Shown piece after piece: positions 9,719 to 17,669 of a stretch of DNA of 64,000 nucleotides (its first letter is position 1; each line of letters opens with the position of its first letter). The stretch lies in contig NZ_JBHTJM010000008.1 of NCBI RefSeq assembly GCF_042675745.1, positions 62,001 through 126,000 of the forward strand, written 5' to 3'. The position numbers were made by a program, and so were the translations under genes. Under the pieces are notes generated by a model, which was given only the letters and a program-made list of their open reading frames with translations, was not told the origin of the DNA and ran no database searches. This DNA comes from Pseudofulvibacter geojedonensis. Its GTDB lineage: Bacteria > Bacteroidota > Bacteroidia > Flavobacteriales > Flavobacteriaceae.

Positions 9719-10627
9719 ATGAGGCAATTAAAACGAACTATTGAGGATATAAAAAACGTATATCAAGAAGATTTAGATTTTACAGATGATTTTTTACCCC
9801 ATTTAACCCCAGAATTAAAGAATATTAAAGAAGGTTTACGTAAATGTATTGATTGCTATTATTACCAATATTTTGGAGAGGATTATGAGCGTTTCCCAAT
9901 TAACATTAATGAATATAGGACTGGTTCAAGGATGTCTTATAGGTTCAACGATACAAAAATTGAGGAATTTGTAGGTTATAACAATTTCATAGTGGAATTA
10001 AGAATATTAGTTAGAAACCATGTTGGAAATTATGAAAAAGATATAGAGTCTTTGGTAGACTGTTTTAATTCAGATTTTAAGATTTCTAAATCCGTATTAA
10101 GTAAACTGAAAGAATTGGAACAATCTATTATCTCTCTGGTTAATCTAGATCTAAATAAAATACAAAAAGTTATAGCTAAAGAGTATTCTGAGGGATATTT
10201 AAAGCTCTTTAAAAAACTTTTTAACGAATATAGTTCATTAGAGTTAATTAAGCCTCTAAGAGGTACAATTGATGAATTAGAAAAAATAATTGTTAGTAAT
10301 CTGGTAGATAATAAGAGTTTAAATTCAGTTGTTTTTCAAGATAATCAAGAATACTTCTATAAAATAGAAAGTATTTTGGAAGAAAAAGGTTATTTAAGTG
10401 AAACAAATCAATGGGTATCATCTAAAGCTAATGTTGTAAGATTATACAAGTACCTTTCTAGTAAAGGTGTTTTTCGTAAAAGCAGAAACAAACCACATCT
10501 GAAAATCTTGAGGTTTTTCGAGGACAGGTATAATGTTGAATTAGGTAAAAAACTAATTAAACCAAATCAAATAGAACAATTAAAACCCGAAAAAAAACTC
10601 CTTGACATATTAAATAGTGTTCAGTAG
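9719..10627 (+). CDS. Hypothetical protein of mobile-element type
   Basis: 302 residues, helical, charged, no signal peptide. The C-terminal third (about residues 205-290) contains WVSSKANVVRLYKYLSSKG followed by a Lys/Arg-rich stretch and RFFEDRYNVELGKKLI, which looks like a winged-helix DNA-binding part and resembles the C-termini of RteC/DUF6617-like proteins of Bacteroidota conjugative elements. I cannot assign it firmly. It lies before the VirE-N protein gene, which supports a mobile-element role. Confidence 0.5.
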   Translation: MRQLKRTIEDIKNVYQEDLDFTDDFLPHLTPELKNIKEGLRKCIDCYYYQYFGEDYERFPININEYRTGSRMSYRFNDTKIEEFVGYNNFIVELRILVRNHVGNYEKDIESLVDCFNSDFKISKSVLSKLKELEQSIISLVNLDLNKIQKVIAKEYSEGYLKLFKKLFNEYSSLELIKPLRGTIDELEKIIVSNLVDNKSLNSVVFQDNQEYFYKIESILEEKGYLSETNQWVSSKANVVRLYKYLSSKGVFRKSRNKPHLKILRFFEDRYNVELGKKLIKPNQIEQLKPEKKLLDILNSVQ

Positions 10628-10647
10628 TACTAAACCTTCTAAATTTT

Positions 10648-10752
10648 AGTCCCTTTTCAAAATAGGAGTCCCTTTTGCACCTCCTTATAACAAACTTACC
10701 TCTTGATATTCCAATCAGGAACAAAAATCTAGTATTATAGCTCTAGTCCCTT
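10648..10752 (+). repeat. Short direct repeats AGTCCCTT(TT)
   Basis: AGTCCCTTTT occurs at 10648-10657 and 10667-10676 (19 bp apart) and AGTCCCTT again at 10745-10752, all in the 207-bp gap before the VirE-N gene. They could be iteron-like or operator sites; function not shown. Confidence 0.4.
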
Positions 10753-10800
10753 AATTCATAGTGGCTTAAATGCACTATACCTTACTGTCAAATTAATAAC

Positions 10801-10819
10801 TCTTGGACTAATTCCAAGA
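10801..10819 (+). promoter_or_regulatory. Inverted repeat before VirE-N gene
   Basis: TCTTGGA (10801-10807) and TCCAAGA (10813-10819) form a 7-bp stem with a 5-base loop, 15 bases before the ATG at 10835 and without a T-tract. It may be an operator or a translation-controlling hairpin. Confidence 0.35.
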
Positions 10820-10834
10820 AAAAACAGTTATAAA

Positions 10835-12067
10835 ATGAGACAGAAAAAACAAAAAACAAGTACTTACTTAATTAACCATTATGAAAAAGTAACAAAACCT
10901 CAGGTTATTGAAAATTCGGACATCTATACCTTTTTAGAATATATAAAGAACCCCGATCAAGAATTTATAACTACTATCACACATGCTAGAGAACTGTGTA
11001 TTAATGGTAAAAAAAGAGAGTATGACCAATTAAAAATGCAACAACCATGTTGTACATTAAACTTTACTTTTAGTGGTTATAAAAACAATAATAACATTAT
11101 TGGAGCCACAGGTTTTATGTTCATAGACATTGATAACTCAATTGAGATTGATTTAAGTAACCCCTACCTCTTTGCTACATGGAAATCATTCTCAAATACA
11201 GGTAGAGGAGTATTAGTTGCGATAGATGGATTAACCCAAGAAAACTTTCAAGCTAACTATCTCTATGTAACAGAACTATTAAATATTAAAGCAGATAAAA
11301 ATGCAGCTAAAGCTACTCAATTTACTATATATAGCTATGATAAAAACATATATATAAATGATAACTCCAAAATAATAAAAGCTAAGGAATCTAGTATTAA
11401 AATTAATGATATTAGAAATAAGAAAATGCACAATAGATTAGCATATAAAAAAAGAATAAAAGATGTTAATGTATTGTGCAATATTAAAATCAAATATGAT
11501 ATTTACGATGAGTTAGACTTCGAAGGAAAAGACTATATTGTATTTAACGATGATAAAGAATATTTTCCAGTTTTATATATTCCCTGGATAATCAATGTAG
11601 GACAAAGAAACACTAAAATATCTGCTATAGCTGAGCAATTTTTAGCGATTAATTATCATGCTAATGAAAAAGATTTTAGAATATTTATGAATTTTATCAA
11701 TGGAAGGTGTGAAGAACCTTTAGGGGATGACGAATTGGAAGGTATAATTAATAGAAAATTACAACAAGATAGAGTCGAGTTAATTTATAATAAACCTAGA
11801 AGAATAGTATTTGATCCATATAGTGTTTTAAATAAAAAGCAGAAACAAAAAATAGTTGGTCAAGTTATAGGTCAGGTTCGCATTAAAAATTCAATAAATA
11901 AAATTAAAGAAGCAATAGATAATTGGGATTTTGAAAAACAAGGAAAAATAACTAGAAAAAGTATTTCGAAAGCAACAGGATTACATAGAAATACAATAAG
12001 CAATAGAATAGAACAGTTTTTAGAACTTATTTCCAAAATGAATGACGAGTACAAAAATTCTAGGTAG
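10835..12067 (+). CDS. BT4734/VirE N-terminal domain protein of mobile element
   Basis: 410 residues. The N-terminal half has the features of the BT4734-like / VirE_N domain: PCCTLNFTFSG, then FMFIDIDN and FATWKSFSNTGRGVLVAIDG, the primase-like acidic core found in replication or mobilisation proteins of Bacteroidota elements. The middle (residues about 245-300) resembles the accessory region of the same proteins. The C-terminus (about 372-398) is a helix-turn-helix, SISKATGLHRNTISNRIEQF. A helicase domain, present in longer relatives, is missing. Role in element replication is inferred from the family. Confidence 0.7.
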   Translation: MRQKKQKTSTYLINHYEKVTKPQVIENSDIYTFLEYIKNPDQEFITTITHARELCINGKKREYDQLKMQQPCCTLNFTFSGYKNNNNIIGATGFMFIDIDNSIEIDLSNPYLFATWKSFSNTGRGVLVAIDGLTQENFQANYLYVTELLNIKADKNAAKATQFTIYSYDKNIYINDNSKIIKAKESSIKINDIRNKKMHNRLAYKKRIKDVNVLCNIKIKYDIYDELDFEGKDYIVFNDDKEYFPVLYIPWIINVGQRNTKISAIAEQFLAINYHANEKDFRIFMNFINGRCEEPLGDDELEGIINRKLQQDRVELIYNKPRRIVFDPYSVLNKKQKQKIVGQVIGQVRIKNSINKIKEAIDNWDFEKQGKITRKSISKATGLHRNTISNRIEQFLELISKMNDEYKNSR

Positions 12068-12218
12068 AAAAATATATTACGGTAGGTATTAGACCCCTCC
12101 ATACCCTGTTGTTGAATTTATAGGCGGTATTTTTGATATATCGCCCCCATTAAATTAAAAAAAGTTTTTTCAAATAAAACCTAAGTTTGAGTTTTGGATT
12201 ATAAATTCAAGTTTTTTA

Positions 12219-12806
12219 TTAGCCTGCTACAATTCGCTTAACCTTCTGAACAGTACCAGTACTTACTCCACAAAGCTTAGCAACCCTTCTAATACTTTCT
12301 CCTTTTTCTAGCTCTTTTAAGACGTTCTTATGCTTCTCTAGAAACTTATCACTACTTAGCAGAGTTCCTCTCTTACGTCCAGCATAAACACCCTTTAATT
12401 TAGCGATAGCTATACCTTCAGCTTGTCTTTCTTTTCGGATGTTATTTTCAAACTCTGATAGAGTAGCTAGAATGTTAACTATTAGCTTAGATGTTAGGTT
12501 CTCTTTACCATCTATAAGAGTTCTTATACCTTCCTTATCTGATACTAAACAAACTCCTTTTTGGTTTAAGTAGTTGATAGTACTTAAAATGTCTAGAGTG
12601 TTTCTACCTAGTCTGTCGATACTATGCACATAAAGCTCTTCTACTAAGCCAGCTTCTATGTCTTCATAGAGCTTCTTTCCTTGAGGTCTTTCAAACAAAG
12701 GTATAGTTCCAGAGATTTTATCTAAGTACTGCTTAGCTCCAGAAATAATAGTTTGACGTTCTGTATTCTGTTCTAATGTAGAGACTCTAATGTATTGTGC
12801 TTTCAT
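12219..12806 (-). CDS. Small serine recombinase (resolvase/invertase family)
   Basis: 195 residues. N-terminal catalytic domain with YIRVST (Arg7, nucleophile Ser9), the VHSIDRLGRNT motif (D64, R65, R68) and a long E-helix from about residue 100; the C-terminus carries the helix-turn-helix SIRRVAKLCGVSTGTVQKVK. Size fits Tn3-type resolvases and DNA invertases, not large integrases. A dyad that looks like a crossover site lies 27 bases upstream (12833-12880), the usual place for a res site. It probably resolves dimers or inverts DNA in the island; it is not known to be able to integrate the element. Confidence 0.85.
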   Translation of the reverse strand: MKAQYIRVSTLEQNTERQTIISGAKQYLDKISGTIPLFERPQGKKLYEDIEAGLVEELYVHSIDRLGRNTLDILSTINYLNQKGVCLVSDKEGIRTLIDGKENLTSKLIVNILATLSEFENNIRKERQAEGIAIAKLKGVYAGRKRGTLLSSDKFLEKHKNVLKELEKGESIRRVAKLCGVSTGTVQKVKRIVAG

Positions 12807-12807
12807 A

Positions 12808-12880
12808 GTGTGTCATTTTTAGGCTACTTAAATTAACACACAGTCAAGGCTAGTATATACTACTAAAATGGGTGTGTCAA
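12808..12880. promoter_or_regulatory. Candidate serine-recombinase site (res-like)
   Basis: The 12-bp palindrome TAGTATATACTA (12851-12862) is flanked by ACACAC (12836-12841) and GTGTGT (12872-12877), both centred exactly on 12856/12857 with a TA centre. A direct copy of GTGTGTCA at 12808-12815 matches that at 12872-12879. The arrangement, just upstream of the recombinase gene, resembles resolvase sites with accessory subsites. Confidence 0.45.
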
Positions 12881-12920
12881 AATAAAGTGTACCCAAATTC
12901 TAACACGAAGATAATAAAAA

Positions 12921-12940
12921 GACACGATTTGTATCTATTT
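12921..12940 (+). repeat. Operator-like repeat, copy 1 (3' side of XRE gene)
   Basis: GACACGATTTGTATCTATTT matches the 20-mer at 13307-13326 in 17 of 20 positions. It overlaps the end of the XRE gene. Direct orientation on both sides of a small regulator gene suggests binding sites or a short duplication. Confidence 0.4.
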
Positions 12941-13258
12941 TTTATTTTGGTTTATAAAAGCTTCCAGTAAGTCAAGTATCGAAAATTTCTTGTTTTCTGG
13001 TAATTCGAGCAGTTTCTTAAAGCTTTCTTTGAGTTTACTATCTATTTCAGAATCTTGATTTGTGCTGTAAGATAATAACTCTTCTATTGATACATTCAAA
13101 GCTTTCGATATTTCATAGAAGGTAGTAACATTAGGTTCTGAGCTTCCACTTTCGTACCTCTTGATTTGTGTAACGTGCTTTCCAATAGCATTAGCCAGCT
13201 CTTCTTGAGTTACTTTATTACCCTTCCTAATTTTCTTTAAATGTGCTCCAAAAGACAT
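12935..13258 (-). CDS. XRE-family transcriptional regulator
   Basis: 107 residues. The N-terminal 65 residues are a Cro/C1 helix-turn-helix (LKKIRKGNKVTQEELANAIG, then QIKRYESGSSEPNVTTFYEI), followed by a helical tail LLELPENKKFSILDLLEAFI that is common in phage- and ICE-type repressors. It is divergent from the truncated gene at 13345, and a palindrome plus -7 box fill the spacer, so it probably represses that gene and itself. Confidence 0.8.
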   Translation of the reverse strand: MSFGAHLKKIRKGNKVTQEELANAIGKHVTQIKRYESGSSEPNVTTFYEISKALNVSIEELLSYSTNQDSEIDSKLKESFKKLLELPENKKFSILDLLEAFINQNKK

Positions 13259-13306
13259 AAGAGCAAATGTAACTAAATTTTTAAACAGCTCTAATTAGTA
13301 AAAATA

Positions 13307-13327
13307 GATACAATTTGTATATATTTG
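13307..13327 (+). promoter_or_regulatory. Operator-like palindrome overlapping -7 box
   Basis: ATACAATTTGTAT (13308-13320) is an odd-length palindrome, directly followed by the -7 box TATATTTG (13320-13327). The 20-mer 13307-13326 is nearly repeated at 12921-12940. Overlap of palindrome and promoter is what an XRE repressor operator would look like. The box also shows that translation of the next gene starts downstream, at 13345. Confidence 0.5.
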
Positions 13328-13344
13328 AGTCAAATTATACAGTT

Positions 13345-13689
13345 ATGCTAATAACATCCAATCCAAACCAAATCGAATACAAAACAGAAGAGTTACATAT
13401 TTCCGTACTAGGAGGTATAAACCTAACAGCTCTGGATAGGCTTCGAGTTACTTTAAAGGTTAATAAGCTAGAGAATGAAGTACTAGCCATCAGACACAAT
13501 GTAGACCTGTACAACGATATTCAAGTAGAAAAACTTGTTCGTAGAATAGCTGAACGATTGGAAATAGGAACAATCGGAATCCGTACAGAGTTACAGAATC
13601 TTATTGCATTACTAGAACCGTATAGACTGGAATTAATCGAGAAGCAATCAGAAACTCCTAAGCCAATAATAAAGGTTCTGTCGCATTAA
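13345..13689 (+). pseudogene. Mobile-element protein truncated by IS6-family insertion
   Basis: 114 residues from the ATG at 13345; an earlier start at 13315 lies inside the promoter. The text includes LNLTALDRLRVT-like and RHNVDLYNDIQVEKLVRRIA segments that I associate, without certainty, with the N-terminus of larger primase/toprim-like proteins of Bacteroidota elements. The last four residues and the stop come from the end of the insertion sequence beginning at 13674. No continuation of the gene is visible beyond the other IS end at 14458, so the 3' part has been lost, not merely displaced. Confidence 0.6.
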
Positions 13690-14458
13690 TCTTATCAGAA
13701 TTTAAGATTGTTAGTCAACCATTGTTTAACTAGCTAAAGAGCAGAAGGTTTTAAATACAGTAGATTTTGGGGCAATTATTTGCCCCTTTTTAATTATGTT
13801 TACAATTTCTATTCCTGCTAATGTTCTTTGCGCTGATTCAAATTCTTTAAATCCTGTACTAATCTTCAATCTTCTCTTGATACTCCGATGGTCTTGTTCT
13901 ATTATATTGTTCAAGTATTTGACCCTCCTAATCTTTACTTTATTTTTAGCAAAACTTCTCTTGTTCCAAGTTCTAATTCCAGCAGTATTAGCTCCAGATT
14001 TATCGATATTTATTATTCTAGGTTTACCATTGTTGCCAATAGCTTTATTCAAGAACTTTTGAGCGGAACCTTTCATTCTACGTTTAGTTAGAAGAAAGTC
14101 AATAGTATTGCCTAGTTTATCTACAGCTCTGTATAAGAATCTTTCTTTACCAGCTACCTTAATATAGGTTTCATCTAATCTCCAACTAGAGTTAGTAGGT
14201 TTTTTATGTTTGTTCATATTAGTCTCTATTTGCTTAGAAAATTTAAACACCCAACGTTGGATAGTAGAATGGTCTATTTTGATGCCACGTATGGCTAATA
14301 GTTCTTCAATATCTCTGTAACTGAGGGTAAATCTAAATTTTAGGTAAATAACTTGTTTTATGATGATAGGAGGGTAGCGATGATGTTTGTACATTTAGGA
14401 TGATTTATCATTTCAAAATTAAGTATAATTAGAATAATGGAATTAATGCGACAGTATC
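13674..14458 (-). mobile_element. IS6-family (IS26-like) insertion sequence
   Basis: 785 bp bounded by inverted ends: GGTTCTGTCGCATTAAT at 13674 and the complement of GATACTGTCGCATTAAT ending at 14458, with 13 bases (CTGTCGCATTAAT) identical. IS6-family ends typically read GG-CTGT-GCA. One transposase gene fills the element. The 8 bases on each side (ATAATAAA, AATAGTTT) do not match, so no target duplication is present, and the flanks are unrelated genes. Confidence 0.85.
13726..14394 (-). CDS. IS6-family transposase
   Basis: 222 residues, full length for the family. An N-terminal helix-turn-helix (LSYRDIEELLAIRGI, then STIQRWVFKF) is followed by the DDE triad: D74 in WRLDETYIKV, D131 in INIDKSGANTAG and E166 in NIIEQDHRSIKRR. 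All three acidic residues are present, so the enzyme could be active. IS6 elements move by replicative cointegrate formation, which can leave adjacent deletions. Confidence 0.92.
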   Translation of the reverse strand: MYKHHRYPPIIIKQVIYLKFRFTLSYRDIEELLAIRGIKIDHSTIQRWVFKFSKQIETNMNKHKKPTNSSWRLDETYIKVAGKERFLYRAVDKLGNTIDFLLTKRRMKGSAQKFLNKAIGNNGKPRIINIDKSGANTAGIRTWNKRSFAKNKVKIRRVKYLNNIIEQDHRSIKRRLKISTGFKEFESAQRTLAGIEIVNIIKKGQIIAPKSTVFKTFCSLAS

Positions 14459-14539
14459 AATAGTTTTTGGGTATATTTTTAGAGTAATCTATAATGATTA
14501 AATTGGTTAGGAATATTTATATTTACCAAAATTTTTATC

Positions 14540-15271
14540 ATGTATAAAAAGTTATTTTTTATATGCATATTATCGCTGTTTTTTAAAAGTTGTAAAACAG
14601 TAGTGGTAGATGCCAAAAACAGCACAATAACCCAAAGGCCTGTTTCTTTACTTTGTATAGGAGACGAAGAAGATTTGTTATTAGAAAGTAACTATGCAAA
14701 CAATGCTATTGTAGCGGTTAATAAGCCTGTAAAAGTAATTGTTACTACTAATCACTTTACTAAGAAAACTCATAAAGCTTATACTAACGCGAATAGTATT
14801 CAGAGTAAAAATATAAACGTTGAATATTCGGATTCTCTAGAAAAGAAGCCTATTTATCTATCTATATCAATAGCCGATAAAGTGAGTGTGTTAGATGCCT
14901 TAAAAGAAAAGCAAAACCAATCTTTAAAAGAATATTTGTCTTTGCAAGATAACGCTAAGCTTATTACTAAAATATCTCTAGTTGTAAAGACAGTAGATAT
15001 AGAAAAAATGCAACAGGCAGAAGAAGTTTTTTTAGCTCCTTACGGTCTTAAATCTTATGCGTTAAATTTGTATTCAAAAGGAGAAATAATACATCGTGTT
15101 TTATTTACTGATACAGTTGTTTTTGCCTATAATAGTTCTGGTATTTGTTGGAAGGAAAATAATAAGCATCAATTAGAAATTGTAGATTTGGTAGGTGGAA
15201 ATGGCTGTCCTGTAAAAACATTTAAGAGTGCTAATAGAGCCAAAAAGAAAATAAATTACTTTAAGTTGTAA
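14540..15271 (+). CDS. Putative lipoprotein at head of T2SS-like cluster
   Basis: 243 residues. Signal sequence MYKKLFFICILSLFFKSC with a likely lipobox Cys at position 18. The rest is soluble with no recognised domain; four further Cys occur, two near the C-terminus (GICWKENN, GNGCPVKT). It precedes the secretion genes by 2 bases (next start 15274), so it is likely in the same transcript. It could be an outer-membrane lipoprotein helping the secretin (pilotin-like) or a substrate; neither is shown. Confidence 0.6.
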   Translation: MYKKLFFICILSLFFKSCKTVVVDAKNSTITQRPVSLLCIGDEEDLLLESNYANNAIVAVNKPVKVIVTTNHFTKKTHKAYTNANSIQSKNINVEYSDSLEKKPIYLSISIADKVSVLDALKEKQNQSLKEYLSLQDNAKLITKISLVVKTVDIEKMQQAEEVFLAPYGLKSYALNLYSKGEIIHRVLFTDTVVFAYNSSGICWKENNKHQLEIVDLVGGNGCPVKTFKSANRAKKKINYFKL

Positions 15272-15273
15272 GT

Positions 15274-15630
15274 ATGAAAAAAATATATGTTTTATTGGTT
15301 ATAATGGTATTTATCTCTTGTGATGATATTATAGATGAGGTAGATATATCAAACCGTTCAGTAGAGTTGTTAGCTCCTACAGATACAGCAGTATTAACCA
15401 GTACAGATGTAAATTTCACATGGAGTACTGTAGCTGATGCTAATGAATATGTTATTCAAATCGCTATACCAGATTTTACTAATTCGTTACAAATAGTAAC
15501 AGATTCTACAATAAATACTACCAGTTTTTCAACTACACTTTTGGCAGCTAGTAGTTATGAATGGAGAGTAAAAGCAAAGAACCCAAATTACGAAACAGGT
15601 TTTAGTACTAGAAGTTTAACTACGCCATAA
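15274..15630 (+). CDS. Lipoprotein with fibronectin-III-like domain
   Basis: 118 residues. Lipobox at the end of MKKIYVLLVIMVFISC (Cys16). The remainder forms one Ig/Fn3-like beta domain: SVELLAPTDTAVLTSTDVNF, a central FTWSTVADANEYVIQIA and the closing YEWRVKAKN, the usual W..v..A..Y..q and Y.WRV pattern. It sits between another lipoprotein and the GspC/PilP-like gene, with 4 bases to the next start. Probably a surface or periplasmic part of the same system. Confidence 0.7.
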   Translation: MKKIYVLLVIMVFISCDDIIDEVDISNRSVELLAPTDTAVLTSTDVNFTWSTVADANEYVIQIAIPDFTNSLQIVTDSTINTTSFSTTLLAASSYEWRVKAKNPNYETGFSTRSLTTP

Positions 15631-15634
15631 AACA

Positions 15635-16108
15635 TTGTTGGATAAAAAGAAAAAAACATATTTGTTATTAGTAGTTGTTTTAGGGCTTTGGGGTACCATT
15701 GGCTATAAGATAATATCTGCTTTGAACCCTGAAGAATCTGAAGTATTAGTAGAAAATATATCGGTAGATTTTTCTCCAGAGAAAACAAAAATTGATACAT
15801 TTTCGATAACTCAAGTAAAGAGAGATCCTTTTTTAGGTAAACTTTCTCAGTCTATCAATAAAACAAATCAGTTTGGAAATAAAAACTCTAAAAATAATGA
15901 GAGTGTAACTCCTTGGCCACAAATCCAATATCAAGGAATTGTTAAAAAACAGGGGGGCTCTTCTAAAATATTTATTATAACGATTAATCAGCAACAATAT
16001 TTGTTGAAAAAAAATCAAGAAGTAGAAAGGGTAAAACTTATAAAAGGAACTTCTAAAGAGGTATATCTACGGTTTAACAAAGAAACCAAAATTATTAGTG
16101 CTCAATAA
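15635..16108 (+). CDS. GspC/PilP-like inner-membrane periplasmic protein
   Basis: 157 residues, TTG start at 15635 (a second TTG follows at 15638). One N-terminal membrane segment (YLLLVVVLGLWGTIGYKII), a linker, then KRDPFLGK (R63-F66), the RDPF signature of GspC/PilP, and a small beta domain (IQYQGIVKK, IITINQQQYLLKKNQEVERV, EVYLRF) that fits the homology region which contacts the secretin N0 domain. The stop overlaps the next ATG. In the T2SS this protein links the inner-membrane platform to the secretin. The call rests on motif and locus, not sequence search. Confidence 0.65.
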   Translation: MLDKKKKTYLLLVVVLGLWGTIGYKIISALNPEESEVLVENISVDFSPEKTKIDTFSITQVKRDPFLGKLSQSINKTNQFGNKNSKNNESVTPWPQIQYQGIVKKQGGSSKIFIITINQQQYLLKKNQEVERVKLIKGTSKEVYLRFNKETKIISAQ

Positions 16109-17352
16109 TGGTTGTGCTTAAAATAAAAGCAGGAGCTTTACAACTTACCCTATTTATTTCGGTAGTGATAGCCTTATTATTAGGCGCCTTTATACTATAT
16201 ATTAAGCTACAAGATAGAATACAAAAACAGCATTATTTTGTGCAAGAAACTATTAATAATGCTCAAAAAGGAATTGAGTATGGTTTGATTAATAAACTAA
16301 CAATTAATGACTCTATTTTTGTATTAGATAATGATGATGAATCTATTAAAGTTAAAAGTTCTTACTGGGGAATGTTAACTAAAATAACATCTAAAGCTAC
16401 TATTAAAAATTTTAGTTTTAAAAAAGTAGCTTTTATTGGAACTCAAAAAGATTCGGAAAAGAATATAGTACTACAGTTAGCTGATTATAATAAACCATTA
16501 GTGTTAGTGGGGAAAACAAATATTCAGGGTAATGCTCTCTTACCAAAGCAAGGTGTTAAACCAGGGAATATTGCAGGAGTGCCATTTTATGGAGCTAATT
16601 TAATAGATGGAAGAATAAGTGTTGGAAATCAGTTACCTGAATTTTCTTTGGAAAGAAAGAAATACTTTAATAGTATTTTTTCAGTTCCTCAAGCAGAAAG
16701 TGATTTTATTGACTTAGATACAAACAGAAAATGGAAAAATTCGTTTAATAACGAAACAAAAGTTATTTACAGTAATTCAGCTATTCAATTAGAAGCAGTT
16801 GATTTATTAGGAAATATAAAAATTCAGTCGGCAACCAAAATTACCATTAAAGAGTCAGCTAATTTGAAAGACATACTGGTTGTTGCTCCAACAATAGAAA
16901 TAAAAGAAAATGTAGTAGGAACTTTTCAGGCCATTGCTTCTAAAGAGATTATAGTTGATAAGGATGTTAAATTGGGGTACCCATCTGCTTTAGTAGTATC
17001 AGAAAATAATAAAGAAGAAAATAAGTCTTCTATACAAATAAGTAATGGGGTAGAAATAAATGGTGCGGTAGTTTATTTAGGTAAAGGAAAAGCTAGTAAT
17101 TATGACTCGCAAATTTATTTAGATACAGATAGCAAAATTATTGGAGAGGTATATTGTAATAAAAATCTAGAGTTGCTCGGTAGTGTATATGGCAGAGTTT
17201 ATACAGCTAATTTTATAACTAGGCAATCAGGTTCAATTTATCAGAATCATATTTATAATGGAACTATTTTAATAGATAAACTACCTAATGAATATGTAGG
17301 TTTATCTTTTGCTAAGAATACTAATAAATCTTTAGTAAAATGGTTGTATTAA
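16108..17352 (+). CDS. Pseudopilin/PilX-GspK-like protein with beta-helix-like body
   Basis: 414 residues. It begins MVVLKIKA then a hydrophobic helix ALQLTLFISVVIALLLGAFI, the layout of a class III pilin leader and core helix, but lacks the Glu at +5. The body has repeated short strands (for example IKIQSATKITIKESANLKDI, IEIKENVVGTFQAIASKEII) like bactofilin or adhesin beta-helices. It is long for a pseudopilin and could be a tip component analogous to GspK/PilX. It overlaps its neighbours at both ends (1 and 13 bases). Confidence 0.55.
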   Translation: MVVLKIKAGALQLTLFISVVIALLLGAFILYIKLQDRIQKQHYFVQETINNAQKGIEYGLINKLTINDSIFVLDNDDESIKVKSSYWGMLTKITSKATIKNFSFKKVAFIGTQKDSEKNIVLQLADYNKPLVLVGKTNIQGNALLPKQGVKPGNIAGVPFYGANLIDGRISVGNQLPEFSLERKKYFNSIFSVPQAESDFIDLDTNRKWKNSFNNETKVIYSNSAIQLEAVDLLGNIKIQSATKITIKESANLKDILVVAPTIEIKENVVGTFQAIASKEIIVDKDVKLGYPSALVVSENNKEENKSSIQISNGVEINGAVVYLGKGKASNYDSQIYLDTDSKIIGEVYCNKNLELLGSVYGRVYTANFITRQSGSIYQNHIYNGTILIDKLPNEYVGLSFAKNTNKSLVKWLY

Positions 17353-17669
17353 AGAAAATAAAAGCATCGTCTTTAATGGAAACCTTAGTGGCTACTGTTT
17401 TAATAGTTATTGTTTTTATGTTAGCAAGTTTAACCTTGAATAATATTTTATATAATAGCACTAGGAAAGAAACAGGTAAAATAAATGTTCATATAAATGA
17501 GTTACACTATAATTATATACATAAACAAATAGAGGTGCCTTATTATAGTTCTTTTAAAGGCTGGAAAGTGTCTATAGAGAAAAATGAAGAGGATAAGTTG
17601 TTGTATTTAGAAGCGAAGCATAGTGAAACAAATAAAATTATTGAACGTAAAATAAAAGCCTTTGATTAA
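17340..17669 (+). CDS. Pseudopilin, GspI/PilV-like
   Basis: 109 residues. Leader MVVLKKIKA then SSLMETLVATVLIVIVFML: a class III leader with Glu at +5 and Ala instead of Gly at -1. The leader resembles that of the preceding gene (MVVLK, IKA). A short globular beta domain follows, ending KIIERKIKAFD. Overlaps the preceding gene by 13 bases and the next by 8. Assigned as a minor pseudopilin by N-terminus, size and place between GspK-like and GspJ-like genes. Confidence 0.7.
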   Translation: MVVLKKIKASSLMETLVATVLIVIVFMLASLTLNNILYNSTRKETGKINVHINELHYNYIHKQIEVPYYSSFKGWKVSIEKNEEDKLLYLEAKHSETNKIIERKIKAFD

